Assembly: GCF_040869045.1 (NCBI RefSeq)
Contig: NC_090319.1
Location: forward strand, 261,098,897-261,162,896
From: Eurosta solidaginis
Lineage: Eukaryota; Arthropoda; Insecta; Diptera; Tephritidae
Length of the DNA stretch: 64,000 nt
Direction: 5' to 3'
A program made the translations under genes and the position numbers. Shown in pieces: positions 1-11,466 of the stretch (position 1 is its first letter; every line of letters starts with the position of its first letter). The notes under the pieces are model-generated. The model made no database searches, was not told the DNA's origin, and saw only the letters and a program-made list of their open reading frames with translations.

Positions 1-210
1 ACATGTATATTTGTAGTTTGTAGCCATATGCTTGTGCATGTGTGGGTAACAACTTCGGCTGATGACTGCATCTGTGTGTAGATAGCTCTTCCTCGCCTTC
101 CACATAAGTGTTGCTAGCTTTAATATGTACACGCACCTTAGAGCGGCTGCTTCATGTTTTGTTGTTTCGTGATTATTTACTAACAGCTTAGTGATGCTAA
201 TATTCGTCAG
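1..210. mobile_element. Right end of a short TIR element (family E), cut by the window edge
   Basis: The end near 150-209 (cgtgattatttactaacagc, then a block reading gatgctaatattcgtca) matches the right arms of two other copies in this window, ending at 20057 and 22600. The interior (tgtatatttgtagttt, gtgggtaacaact, tagatagctcttcc) matches the interior of the 19.6-kb copy. The family has terminal inverted repeats beginning GTGACGAA or GTGGCGAA, as the complete 22.27-kb copy shows. No coding sequence is present. The class is unknown; a non-autonomous DNA element is the simplest reading. Confidence 0.6.
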
Positions 211-667
211 ACTATTTTTGGAATAAAATGATAATCTCTTTAGTGTTTAGTGAGTTATGTTGCTTTCATACCAAAAGCTCTTCGGTAGGTGCTGTAAGAA
301 ATTAAAATAAATCAGCAAAGATTTCTCAAAATGGGGTTACATTTTGGCAGTGGGCTACAAAATACCAATCGGTGATTCTTTTTAGACTCATGTCTGCCTC
401 CACCTGTGTCTACCAAATAAGTGGAGTTGTCCCTTTCTTCTGCTTCTAAACTGCTGTATTTATTTATTTATTATTTAAAGTCGACGACAAACTATGGTCG
501 ACTGCATAATATAAAAGATATATAAAAATACAACTCAAAAGATAAAATTTAAGATATATCGAGATTTCAACAATGTTATATTAATGAACATTACTCTTTA
601 ATTTCAGAATATAATAATAATAAGAAATATGAGCAGAAATAAGATCTTATACCGAAATCTTATACTG

Positions 668-971
668 GCGGAATGCATCAGATTCCACTCAGCATGATTT
701 CGGAATGCAGTGGATTCCAATCTTCCTGTTGGAATGCAACAAAATTCCAATCAGCATGTCATGGGAATCCAGCAGTGCTAAGAGTAGTGTAATGAGGATA
801 CGCCATCACAAGGCATAAAAAAGTAACATGACCTGTGTTGTTGGAATACACCGGATTCCAATCAGCTCGATGCCTTATCCATAAGATTATACTGCCGGAA
901 TGCATACGATTCCGGTCAGTGACTCATGAAAAAGCATGTTTTCTAAGTTGTTGGAATGCACCAGATTCCAA
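668..971 (-). repeat. Array of six stem-loops in the LINE 3' UTR (copy A)
   Basis: Six short inverted repeats with arms GGAAT and ATTCC and a loop beginning GCA (plus-strand reading) lie at about 670-686, 702-718, 731-748, 843-859, 896-916 and 953-969. Most extend to a 7-bp stem (TTGGAAT with ATTCCAA, or CCGGAAT with ATTCCGG). In the sense RNA (minus strand) the usual loop is C-NNN-UGC. They lie between the end of ORF2 at 1101 and the tail. The same six recur in copy B at 61426-61728. The role is unknown; binding by reverse transcriptase or a host protein is possible. Confidence 0.75.
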
Positions 972-1100
972 TCAACACAGTACTGTCTTGTTCCTTCTTA
1001 ATGATACCTGTTGATAAATTTTCTTCCATCCTTAAACGAGAAAGTTCTTGTTTTTGATGGAAGAAATAAAATGCCGGCAAATTAAATTAGCTTGTATCTC

Positions 1101-3708
1101 TTAAATTAGATAGGCAAGTATTGCATTACGTATAGTGGCAAAAGTACATTCAAGACTGATACAGATATACAAGTCATTGTAGTGCGCGCACCACATAAGA
1201 AGAGGATTATTTTTAGCAAAGTTTCGTCGACAAAGGGGTAAATAGAAAGGAACGTAGTGTCTGGATACTCTAGGGGAAGCCGCAAAAAGCAAGCGGCTGA
1301 GAAGGTCCGAAGAATTAATTTCTCCAATAATGAGCTTATGGATGAACAATACCCCGAGTAATATTCTCCGATTTTCCAGAGTGGGTAAGTTAATAAGAAG
1401 AAGTCTACTTCTGTATGGAGAAAGGTGGAGACTTGAGTCCCAATTAAGGCCGCGCAATGCAAATATCAATAATTGCTTTTGAACTGACTCAAGACGCTTT
1501 ATATGCTTTTGAGAAACAGGGGACCAAACGCATGAGCAATACTCGAGTATTGGACGAACCAGCGATGTGTAAAGAAACTTAGTGATGTACGGATCATCTA
1601 ATTCTTTAGCCCATCTTTTAACAAATCCAAGTAAACCCAACGCTTTGTTGGCAATAGATGAAATATGCATGTTAAAATTCAATTTCGGATCAAAAAGGAC
1701 ACCTAGATCATTTGCAATAGATATACGTTCCAAAGGCGTATCATCTATTACATAAGGTTTGAATGCTGGCTTCACTCGGCGAAATGTCATATGCTTACAT
1801 TTAGAGCAATTTAAAGCTAGTAAATTTGTTGTGCACCAACATTGGAACGAGTCCAAGTCGGCCTGAAGGAGATCCAAGGAACTCAAATCGGTAGGACAGT
1901 AAGTGTAGCAAAGTTTTACATCATCCTCATACATTATAGTATGGGAATATAATATTGTCTGTGGCAAGTCATTAATGAAAAGGGCAAAGAGCAAAGGGCC
2001 TAGATGACTTCCCTGGGGTACGCCGGAGGAAACTCCGAACGATTCCGACAGATTGCACTTGAACAGGACTTTTTGGGTCCGGTTAGAAAGATAGCTTTTC
2101 AGCCACATTAATAGGCGAAACGGAAAGCGCAGTAAATCAAGCTTATGAATAAGTAACTCATGGTTGACGGTATCAAAAGCTTTGCTGAAGTTCGTGTAGA
2201 TGACATCCGTTTGCTTGTTCGCTAAAAATCCTTCCATAACTATAGAGGTGAATACAAGCAAATTTGTAGTGGTTGACCTTTGACGAATGAAACCGTTTTG
2301 GCATGGAGATAAAAGACTAGAACACTGATATTGGAGTTGACTGGTAACAATCTGTTCAAAGACTTTAGGAATGACTGAAAGTTTAGCAATACCCCTGTAG
2401 TTTTCAACTTTTGACCTACTACCTTTTTTATGCAGGGGTATAATAAAAGACTGTTTCCAAAGTGCCGGGAATGACGCAGATCCCAGAGATAGCTCAAATA
2501 ATTTTAAAATAGGCTCCTACATGCTTTCGGCGCGGTACCTAAGCACTAGGAACACCGTCCGGTCCCGGAGAAAAGGTGGGCTTCAAAGATTGAAGACTCT
2601 GAAGAACAATATTACCATCAATAGCAGGATTCCTAATGGAATTCGAGCTATCTAAGCGATAGGGATATTGACCGGAATGAAAACCACTGGATGAATACGT
2701 GGACTTAAATAACTCAGAAAAGAGTTCAGCAACGTCGTCATCAGTGCAAGCTTTTTTACCTCCAAAGGTTAATGAGGAAGGATACCCACAAGTTTTCCGC
2801 TTTGAGTTTACGAAACTGTAAAACTTTTTTGGATTTCTAAAAAATTGGGCTTTACAACAACTCAAGTAATTTTTATAACAAAGCTGATTAAGACGGTGAA
2901 ATTTAGAACGAGCTATTAGATATTTAGAGAGGTGTGCAGATGCTCCAGATTTCTTGAATCTCTTATAAAGCCTAGATTTAATGTTATTAAGTCTGATAAG
3001 TTGCCTTGAAAACCAAGGGGGCTTATTCGAACATAGGGTATAGCGAGTAGGAATGCAGGTATCAAAGAAGCCATCAAGCGTACTGTAAAATATAGAGATA
3101 GCCGAATCGACATCAGTGCAAGCATAGAGATCCGACCAATCATGGGAAGCCAACATATCATTGAACATAATGAAATTCGTTTTGTAGAAGCATCTAGATC
3201 GGGGACGAGACCGTACTTGAATCCTACGGGCTAGGCTAATATCAAGTGATATCTCCAGCGTAGGGTGAAGAGGGTTTTCTGGAAGGGATAAAGGTGGAAT
3301 TTGCGTAAGGGCAGTACCCACCGAGCCATCCAAAAATACTAAATCCAGCATTTTATTTCCACTATTTAGAACATTGTTAATCTGTAAAAGAGATGAGTCT
3401 AACAAGCAATTGAGAAACTCATGTTGAGCAGTGGGAGTTAAGAAGTTTGAATCACTTATATTAACCCAACTAACTGTTGGCAAGTTAAAGTCACCAACAA
3501 CAACAAGTCGATCGTTATTTCCCAACTGCGAATGCAAATCGCAGATGGCCGAGCTATGTCTAGCATAAACATCCATATCCGAACGAGGTGGTATATACGA
3601 ACAGCAAACAATTACGCTATAGCTACCGAATGAAAGCCTAACTGCTATGAATTCGATATGAGAGATATTGTCAGCTTTGCCCCTGACTCGAAGAAAAGTT
3701 GGAATCAT
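1101..3708 (-). pseudogene. LINE ORF2: endonuclease C-terminal half plus reverse transcriptase, broken
   Basis: The 3708-2539 part contains an endonuclease second half (VVVGDFNLP, LDLVFLD), a linker region and FSPGPDG at the start of the RT. Compared with copy B, five bases are missing next to 2546, shifting the frame right after GPDGVPS. A stop (TAG, 2517-2519) then replaces the Tyr codon of MYEP. From there to 1101 the RT frame is open: FSKAFDTVNHELL, PQGSHLGPLLF and a C-terminal domain. Two catalytic positions differ from copy B: the first Asp of motif A is Asn (TNFSKAFD), and YADD reads YEDD (GAG at 1926-1928 instead of GCG). It lacks RNase H, as expected for CR1/Jockey. It cannot make an active RT. 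Confidence 0.9.
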
Positions 3709-4105
3709 TGTTGGGCATACATTTCTTACGTTTTGGGGATTCAGATATCACTTTCAACTTTTTAAAGCAAGCCTCCATCGTTTTGAATCTTTCGATAAGG
3801 TCACGAAATCCAATAAAAATGTTGTTGAACTCTTTCTGAGTTTGCCTCATGAAAGCTCGCATGTCATTTTCTACGGAACGACAATCATGACATGTCCAGT
3901 TCAGTCCAATTTTGCTGTATATTAGGTCAACCACCCGACCACCTATGTTAGAGAAACCGGCACAGATAACATGAGCCATATTATCACAGAGCCAACAACA
4001 AACATAAGTATCACCACGGGAAATTTTCTTTTGATTGGTGCACTTCTTGACACAGCAATCCAACATAATTACAAAGCTAAACAAACCCAAAAGAAAAATA
4101 GGCAA
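3671..4105 (-). pseudogene. LINE ORF1 N-terminal part with PHD-like zinc finger, truncated
   Basis: The reading frame of 144 codons has a Cys/His cluster: CCVKKC, then CCWLCDNMAHVICAGF, then WTCHDC. This spacing is typical of the PHD-like finger in ORF1 of CR1/Jockey-type LINEs. A helical stretch follows (RAFMRQTQKEFNNIFIGF and on) and then a basic patch KRKK. The frame ends at a TGA inside sequence that, in another frame, already encodes the endonuclease of ORF2. The end of ORF1 and the first part of ORF2 have therefore been deleted, and the join is near 3680-3705. Known role of the family: ORF1 binds LINE RNA. Confidence 0.7.
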
Positions 4106-4485
4106 AAGAAATTATAAGTATAGGATAAATTGAACAGCTGTTCAAAAATATGGGCGAGAGTTATTTTGGAGCATTGGATGCAAATCGCAAGACAGCGTAT
4201 AGCTAGCAGCGAACACAACAGACAGCAAAAAGGGCACACAATGACTTGCTAATAGCAGCTACCAACAAAAAGGTATGAATTATCACAAATTTTTGTGAAA
4301 ATCTATGATCTATGAACACACGGACTGAATGTTTAAATTGCACAAAAAGCCACTATGTATATTGCACTGTTTAAAGATTTAATACGAAATTAAACTTATA
4401 AACTGTTTTCTAGTATATTATTGAATATTTGTAAAAGATAAAACTTGTTTACGAAGTAAAAAGAATAACAATTCGAAGATTAAAC

Positions 4486-4671
4486 TTATTTCTTGGCCAG
4501 AGCGTCTTCGGATATTCGCATAACATTACCTAGCCATCGAAGACTTTGGACTTTTATTCGCTCCACTATCTTCATATCTACACATAGCTCATACCACTCA
4601 TTACTATACCTCCTTTGAAACTCACCGTTGGCATCCGGGAGAGAACTATAGATATTGAAACAGCTCCTCAT
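4486..4671 (-). pseudogene. LINE reverse transcriptase C-terminal tail fragment
   Basis: The short frame contains NGEFQRRYSNEWYEL, then IKVQSLRWLGNVMRI and DALAKK. This is the familiar tail of endonuclease-reverse transcriptase LINE proteins (pattern: RxxRLRWxGHVxRM...APAKK). Nothing upstream or downstream continues the protein, so only the end of a dead element remains. The same tail type, with RMKDDAPAKKVF, appears at 42.8 kb in a separate remnant. The clade cannot be fixed from about 60 residues. Confidence 0.65.
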
Positions 4672-4679
4672 TTCAAATA

Positions 4680-5570
4680 GTTTTTTTTCTTCATAGAGCC
4701 ATAATTTCAGTTTCTTGCTTTTTAAATATTAAATTCAAATTTAATCTTGATTTTTATTCTAAATTTAAATCCGATTTCGGCTACTCTGTTTCTTGACTTT
4801 GATTTCATACCAGATTGATAAATTGATTCGAATACAACCTTTGACTTCATTTAGCCGGTACCCTGCTCGACTATGATTTTAATGCTGTTTGCAGCACCAA
4901 TTTTGGTTTAAATTTCGATTATGTTTCCGCGTTTGATTTCCGCTTTTAATAAGTGAGAGCTTATGTTTAGGTTACGGCTCTGGTTATAGTTCGGTATCGG
5001 TATCAGTTTCAGTTTTGGATGTAGCTTAGATTGCTGTTTTGCTTTGAGTTTAAGTTAAGTACTCGGATACGCTCTCAGGTTTTAGTTCCCGCTCACCATA
5101 GTGTTAGATTTAGCTCCAGCCTCGGCTTCAGTTATAGCTTCGTTTTCCATTCCAGATTCAAGTAGGTGTGGTGCTTGTTTAGATACCGGTTTTCTTTCTG
5201 GTTATGATTGCCAGCGTAGGTGTCGGTATCGATTTTTATCCAGGTTATATTTTTTTCCTGTTTCTGTTTTAATGGTTTAGACTACTATTTCGTATCCAGG
5301 TTTTAGTTTGGGTTTTGGTTTCAGTTCTGGTTTAAGCTCGGGCTTCAATCTCGTTCCATTAAAGGTTTTGTTAATTCCTGGTTCCTACTTGAATTCCGAT
5401 TATGGTTTCAATTGCTTTATGTTTTCATTTCTGGGTACGGCTTACGGCTTCGAATCCGGCTTAGATTTTGATTACGATTTTGGATTCATTTTCTGTACTG
5501 GGTTCGTTTTAGTTTCCGGATTTAGTTCCAGACTTGTTTTTCATTTCGACATCGATTTCGGTTCCGGTTC
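4680..5570. repeat. Degenerate short-period repeat, ggttttagtttcgg type
   Basis: This stretch is made of loosely repeated words such as ggttttagttt, ggtttcagttctgg and tttcggttccggtt. It is nearly the reverse complement of the purine-rich region 45890-46770 (gaaaccgaaacc). There is no fixed unit length by eye. Open frames across it, including a 231-codon frame from 5308, are by-products of the repeat. It runs into a pyrimidine tract at 5575. Confidence 0.6.
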
Positions 5571-5574
5571 CGGT

Positions 5575-5780
5575 TTTCGTTGTCTTCCTTCCTTCCTCTT
5601 TTATTTATTTCGCCTTTCCTATGTTCCCCTTATTCCATTTAATTTCTTTCCTCTTCCTTCGTATCGTCTCCCTGTCCTGTCTTTTCTTTATTTCATTTTG
5701 CATTCGTTTATCTTCTTTCCTTCTTTGTACATTTCCCCTTTGTTACTTCCATCTTCCTTTTGTTTCATAATTTTTTTTAA
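5575..5780. repeat. Polypyrimidine tract
   Basis: About 200 bases consist almost wholly of C and T on the plus strand (ccttccttcctctttt and similar). The same order, ttccgg-type words beside a C/T-rich tract, occurs at 56825-57080. No gene is supported. Confidence 0.6.
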
Positions 5781-5794
5781 TCTGTTACAGTATC

Positions 5795-6070
5795 CAGAAC
5801 GAATTTGGGCGAGGGTGACTCGCGTCTCCCTTGGTAGTGTGCTTTCCTCTTCTGCAAGGGTGGGATATTGCATATTAATAACAGGGTTCATTGGGCGGCA
5901 TCTGGCAAAAGCCTTTACCGATTCTGTGTGGATTTGGCTTAGGTCCTGCTTATGCTTCTGTGGGTCAAACGGTTGTGTTGGCAGGTGCCGAATGTCGTCA
6001 TAGTTCTTATGGAGATGTTTCCTTAACCCCTGGTTGTGCTTTAATGTCGAGGATAAGAATTGATTTTTTT
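5795..6070 (-). pseudogene. C-terminal fragment of a Jockey/I-group LINE ORF2
   Basis: The minus-strand frame contains IHTESVKAFARC, then LAEEESTLPRETRVTLAQ and IRSGYCNRLK. The pattern LPRxTRxTLxQxRSGYCxRL is the characteristic C-terminal segment of many insect LINE ORF2 proteins, just before the terminal Cys-rich motif. The expected Cys-rich end is absent; the frame runs into the pyrimidine tract. No RT motifs remain, so it is a fragment. It is a different lineage from the LINEs at the window edges. Confidence 0.7.
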
Positions 6071-6385
6071 TTTGTTTTTTGTCTGTGTATAACAATTTTG
6101 GTTATCTATTTTCGGCATACACTTAGTAAGCAATATATTGAGAAAAAATTGTGTTATAAAATAAATTTAATATTCCATTTTTTATACACAACCTGTAAGG
6201 TTGCTTATAAGTTCTATTATTTTCTATTATTAAAAAGGATGATTTTACTAAAAATGATTCATAATACCATTTGCCAAATAAGTTGATAAATTTGTTATTT
6301 TCAAATTGATTGATATTCTGTAAGTTACCAACCACGACACAGGGCGATGACTCAAAATGTTACGTATACGCCCCGTTGGACCACA

Positions 6386-8411
6386 TTTTTATACTCAGTT
6401 GAGCAGAGCTCACAGAGTATATTAAGTTTGATTGGATAACGGTTGGTTGTACATATATAAAGGAATCGAGATAGATATAGACTTCCATATATCAAAATAA
6501 TCAGGATCGAAAAAAAATTTGATTGAGCCATGTCCGTCCGTCCGTCCGTCCGCCCGTTAACACGATAACTTGAGTAAATTTTGAGGTATCTTGATGAAAT
6601 TTGGTATGTAGTTTCCTGACTCATCTCAGATCGCTATTTAAAATGAACGATATCGAAAATTTCGAAAAACCGAAAAAGTGCGATAATTCATTAAAAAAGA
6701 CCGATAAAGCGACGAAACTTGGCAGATGAGTTGAACTTATGACACAAAATAGAAAATTAGTAAAATTTTGGACAATGGGCGTGGCACCGCCCACTTTTAA
6801 AAGAAGGTAATTTAAAACTTTTGCAAGCTGTAATTTGGCAGTCGTTGAAGATATCATGATGAAGTTTGGCAGGAACGTTACTCATGTTATTATATGTACG
6901 CCTAATAAAAATTAGCAAAATCGGAGAAGGACCACGCCCACTTTTAAAAAAAAATTTTTTTAAAAGTAAAATTTTAACAAAAAATTTAATATCTTTACAG
7001 TATATAAGTAAATTATGTCAAGATTCAACTCCAGTAATGATATGGTGCAACAAAATACAAAAATAAAAGAAAATTTAAAAATGGGCGTGGCTCCGCCCTT
7101 TTTCATTTAATTTGTCTAGGATACTTTTAACGCCATAAGTCGAACAAAAATTAACCAATCCTTTTGAAATTTGGTAGGGGCATAGATTTTATGGCGCTAA
7201 CTGTGTTCTGTGAAAATGGGCGAAATCGGTTTATGCCACGCCCAGTTTTTATACACAGTCGTCCGTCTGTCCTTCCGCATGGCCGTTAACACGATAACTT
7301 GAGCAAAAATTGATATATCTTTACTAAACTCAGTTCACATAATTATATGAACTCACTTTGTATTGGTATAAAAAATGGCGCAAATCCGACTATGACCACG
7401 CCCACTTTTTCGATATCGAAAATTAGGAAAAATGAAAAAAATGCCATAATTCTATACCAAATACGAAAAAAGGGATGAAACATGGTAATTGCATTGGTTT
7501 ATTGACGTAAAATATAACTTTAGAAAAAAACCTTTTTAAAATGGGTGTGACACCATATTAAGTAGAAGAAAATGAAAAATTTCTGCAGGGTGAAATCAAA
7601 AGCCCTTGGAATCTTGGCAGGAATACTATACGTGGTATTGCATATATAAATAAATTAGCGGTACCCGACAGATGATGTTCTGGGTCACCCTGGTCCACAT
7701 TTTGGTCAATATCTCGAAAACGCCTTCACATATACAACTAAGGGCCACTCCCTTTTAAAAACCTTTATTCCTTTAATTTGATACCCATATCGTACAAACA
7801 CATTCTAGAGTCACCCCTGGTCCACCTTTATAACAATATCTCGAAAAGGCGTCCACCTATAGAACTAAGGCCCACTCCCTTTTAAAATACTCATTAACAC
7901 CTTTCATTTGATACCCATATCGTACAAACGCATTCTAGAATCAACCCTGGTCCACCTTTATAACAATATCTCGAAAAGGCGTCCACCTATAGAACTAAGG
8001 CCCATTCCCTTTTAAAATACTCATTAACACCTTTCATTTGATACCCATATCGTACAAACGCATTCTAGAATCAACCCTGGTCCACCTTTACAACAATATC
8101 TCGAAAAGGCGTCCACCTATAGAACTAAGGCCCACTCCCCTTTGAAATACTCATTAACACCTTTCATTTGATACCCATATCGTACAAACAAATTCTAGAG
8201 TCACCCCTGGTCCGCCTTTATGGCGATATCTCGAAATGGCGTCCACCCATAGGCTTAAGGCCCACTCCCTTTTAAAATACTCATTAACACCTTTCATTTG
8301 ATACCCATATCGTACAAACAAATTCTAGAGTCACCCCTGGTCCGCCTTTATGGCGATATCTCGAAAAGGCGTCCACCTAGAGAACTAAGGCGAACTCCCT
8401 TTAAAAATACT
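6386..8411 (-). mobile_element. Dispersed non-coding element, family A, copy 1 (truncated)
   Basis: It begins tttttatactcagttgagc, then a block with gataacggttggttgta, then a ccgtccgtccgt run, and goes on with gggcgtgg and gataacttgag segments to a tandem array at about 7720-8410. The same order is seen in copy 2 (8774-10628) and, on the opposite strand, at 32092-33868. Copy 1 lacks about 30 bases found near 9038 in copy 2. It ends inside the tandem array and lacks the terminal hairpin. Many open frames here are not genes. Confidence 0.75.
7720..8410 (-). repeat. Tandem repeat of about 130 bp within family A copy 1
   Basis: About five units carry acacctttcatttgatac, then ccatatcgtacaaac, then ttctagagtcacccctggtc, then atctcgaaaaggcgtccacc. 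They are the reverse complement of the large array at 58430-61180. The units differ by a few bases each. Confidence 0.8.
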
Positions 8412-8773
8412 TTTTATACCCAGCTGTACTTGTACACATGGTATTATAACTTTGAGTGGATAACGGTTGGTTATTAATCATAAATCTGAAATCGTTAGAC
8501 CTATCATAACAAAATTCGGCAGAGAAATTGTCTTTACTATAAGGAATGCTTTGAAAAAAAATTAACAAAATCGGTTAAGGACCACGCCCACTTTTATATA
8601 AAAGATTTTTAAAAGGGTTGTAGACGAAAATAATAACCATGCCCACTTTTATATAAATGACTTTAAAAAGGGTCGTAGGCAAAAATAATAAGTTTAATCT
8701 TAGCGAAAAATGGTCAATATAACAAGAAATGAGACAAAATTTAAATCTTGAAAAATGGCCGTGGCACTGCCCC
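8412..8773 (-). mobile_element. Fragment of family B element
   Basis: This starts with tttttatacccagctgtac and contains attaatcataaatctgaa, cataacaaaattcggcag and ctataaggaatgctttga, which match family B at 12.1 and 43.7 kb. It separates two family A copies. Copy 2 of family A starts abruptly at 8774. Confidence 0.65.
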
Positions 8774-10628
8774 TTTTTATACTCAGTTGAGCAGAGCTCA
8801 CAGAGTATATTAAGTTTGATTGGATAACGGTTGGTTGTACATATATAAAGGAATCGAGATAGATATAGACTTCCATATATCAAAATAATCAGGATCGAAA
8901 AAAAATTTGATTGAGCCATGTCCGTCCGTCCGTCCGTTAACACGATAACTTGAGTAAATTTTGAGGTATCTTGATGAAATTTGGCATGTAGGTTCCTGAG
9001 CACTCATCTCAGATCGCTATTTAAAATGAACGATATCGGACTATAACCACGCCCACTTTTTCGATATCGAAAAATTCGAAAAACCGAAAAAGTGCAATAA
9101 TTCATTACCAAAGACAGATAAAGCGACGAAATTTGGTAGGTGAGTTGAACTTATGACGCAGAATAGAAAATTAGTAAAATTTTGGACAATGGGCGTGGCA
9201 CCACCCACTTTTAAAAGAAGGTAATTTAAAACTTTTGCAAGCTGTAATTTGGCAGTCGTTGAAGATATCATGATGAAATTTGGCAGGAACGTTACTCCTA
9301 TTACTATATGTACGCTTAATAAAAATTAGCAAAACCGGAGAAGGACCACGCCCACTTTTAAAAAAAAATTTTTTTAAGTAAAATTTTAACAAAAAATTTA
9401 ATATCTTTACAGTATATAAGTAAATTATGTCAACATTCAACTCCAGTAATGATGTGGTGCAACAAAATACAAAAATAAAAGAAAATTTCAAAATGGGCGT
9501 GGCTCCGCCCTTTTTCATTTAATTTGTCTAGGATACTTTTAACGCCATAAGTCGAACAAAAATTAACCAATCCTTTTGAAATTTGGTAGGGGCATAGATT
9601 TTATGACGTTAACTGTTTTCTGTGAAAATGGGCGGAATCGGTTGATGCCACGCCCAGTTTTTATACACAGTCGTCCGTCTGTCCTTCCGCATGGCCGTTA
9701 ACACGATAACTTGAGCAAAAATCGACATATCTTTAACGAACTTAGTTCACGTGCTTACTTGAACTCACTTTAGTTTTGTATGAAAAATGAACTAAATCCG
9801 ACTATGACCACGCCCACTTTTTCGATATCGAAAATTACGAAAAATGAAAAAAATGCCATAATTCTATACCAAATACGAAAATATTATGTAGAAGAAAATG
9901 AAAAAGTTCTGCAGGGCGAAATAAAAAACCCTTAAAATCTTGGCAGGTATTACATATATAAATAAATTAGCGGTATCCAACAGATGATGGTCTGGGTCAC
10001 CCTGATCCACATTTTGGTCGATATCTGGAAAACGCCTTAACATATACAACTACCACCACTCCCTTTTAAAACTCTCATTAATGCCTTTAATTTGATACCC
10101 ATATCGTACAAACTCATTCTAGAGTCACCCCTGGTCCACCTTTATGGCGCTATATCGAAAAGGCGAACACTTATAGAACAAAGGCCCACTCCCTTTTAAA
10201 AAGACTCATTAACACCTTTCATTTGATACCCATATTGTACAAACAAATTCTAGGGTCACCCCTGGTCCACCTTTATGGCGATATCTCGAAACGGCGTCCA
10301 CCTATGGAACTAAGGATTACTCCCTTTTAAAATACTCATTAACACCTTTCATTTGATACCCATATCGCACAAACGCATTCTAGAGACAACCCTGATCCAC
10401 CTTTATGGCTATATCCCTAAATGGCGTCCACCTATAGAACTATGGCCCACTCCCTCATAAAATACTCTTTAATGCCTTTCATTTGATACGCATGTCATAC
10501 AAACACATTCCAGGGTTTCCCTCGGTTCATTTTCCTACATGGTTATTTTCCCTTATGTTGTCACCATAGCTCTCAACTGAGTATGTAATGTTCGGTTACA
10601 CCCTAACTTAACCTTCCTTACTTGTTTT
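8774..10628 (-). mobile_element. Dispersed non-coding element, family A, copy 2 (full length)
   Basis: It starts tttttatactcagttgagc and ends with a ctcaactgagtatg block, the hairpin ttcggttacaccctaac and ccttccttacttgtt. The internal order is the same as copy 1: the ccgtccgt run, cacgcccacttt segments, a second cgtccgtctgtcc block near 9670, and a short tandem array at 10060-10500. The two ends are partly inverted (tactcagttgag against ctcaactgagta). No protein is encoded. A Helentron/DINE-like element is one possibility, because those also have tandem repeats inside and a terminal stem-loop, but this is not shown. Confidence 0.75.
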
Positions 10629-11464
10629 ATTATAAGTTTCAAGCAAATTGCTCCCCTTCAAATTTAATCTTGTTTTAAATTTTTTATTTCTTCTTAAATT
10701 CTAAACTTTATTTTTGCCTTTGCCCACACGAAACCCAAAATCTATCAATTTGCAAAAGAGATAACCAAATTTCTTATATCGCGTTTATCGCAAATAAGAA
10801 TTACTAAAACCATTTTTTTTAGCTCTCCTTTAGCAATTTAGAGCGGTTTTAAAAATGCTTCGAAATTATGTAATATTTTATCTTCAAAGAAACCCAAACA
10901 CTACCATACAAGACCTTCAAAGACAAGTAGGCACATAAACATACCAGCTATACTTGTTTAAATTTGGTCCGCATTTAACGACAACTGCGCCTCTTCATAG
11001 CCTTGTGTTAGCCTTACCCCAACTTTGGTTAGGCTTATACAACATCCAAGTCACGTTGGTCATTTGAGTGACACGATTGGCTGGTGAAATTGTTTGTGAA
11101 CACATGTGCTCAGTCAAAAGTAAATGTATGTATGTGCATGTGTATTATAGCATATAGAAGGCATAGCATACATTCAAGTTGTTTGCCTATGTTCATTGCC
11201 GTATTTCGATTAAAGTAAAATACATTAGAACATAACATGTTAAATATTGTACAGCAGTATAGACCCAAGTTAACATGGGCATAGTTATATAGAACATTCT
11301 CTACACATTCTAATAAGAAATTCTAATTTAAACTCAGGTTATGCTATTTTTTTCAGCTATTTTGAATTCATAAACTGCTCATCAATGTTATTATGCCCTA
11401 CATAAAAATTCATAGTAATTGCAATATTAATGTTTTCTCTAATTGTAATTTTATACAACGATTT
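10629..11464. other. AT-rich stretch without recognised features
   Basis: I read both strands and saw no convincing coding, RNA or transposon signal. Open frames are short. Confidence 0.5.
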
Positions 11465-11466
11465 AT

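Larger units (their letters stand above)
457..4250 (-). mobile_element. CR1/Jockey-group LINE, copy A, internally deleted and inactive
   Basis: On the minus strand this holds the start of ORF1 (zinc finger), the second half of the endonuclease, the reverse transcriptase, a 3' UTR of about 620 bases and a tail of AAAT-type repeats ending at 457. It aligns base for base over long stretches with the copy at the right edge of the window. The 5' end is not sharply visible; 4250 is an estimate. The junction near 3670-3710 joins ORF1 to the middle of the endonuclease, so the rest of ORF1 and the start of ORF2 are missing. I saw no convincing target site duplication. Confidence 0.85.

Noticed and set aside
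1106..1462. 118-codon minus-strand frame, also present in copy B (61863-62219)
   Set aside because: A shadow of ORF2 in another frame; ORF2 carries the RT motifs.
5308..6003. Open frame of 231 codons on the plus strand
   Set aside because: It is Phe/Ser/Leu-rich, spans a degenerate repeat and a pyrimidine tract, and overlaps a recognisable LINE fragment on the other strand.
6386..10628. Numerous 60-140-codon frames in family A copies
   Set aside because: They are not conserved between copies of the same element and start or stop at copy-specific changes.
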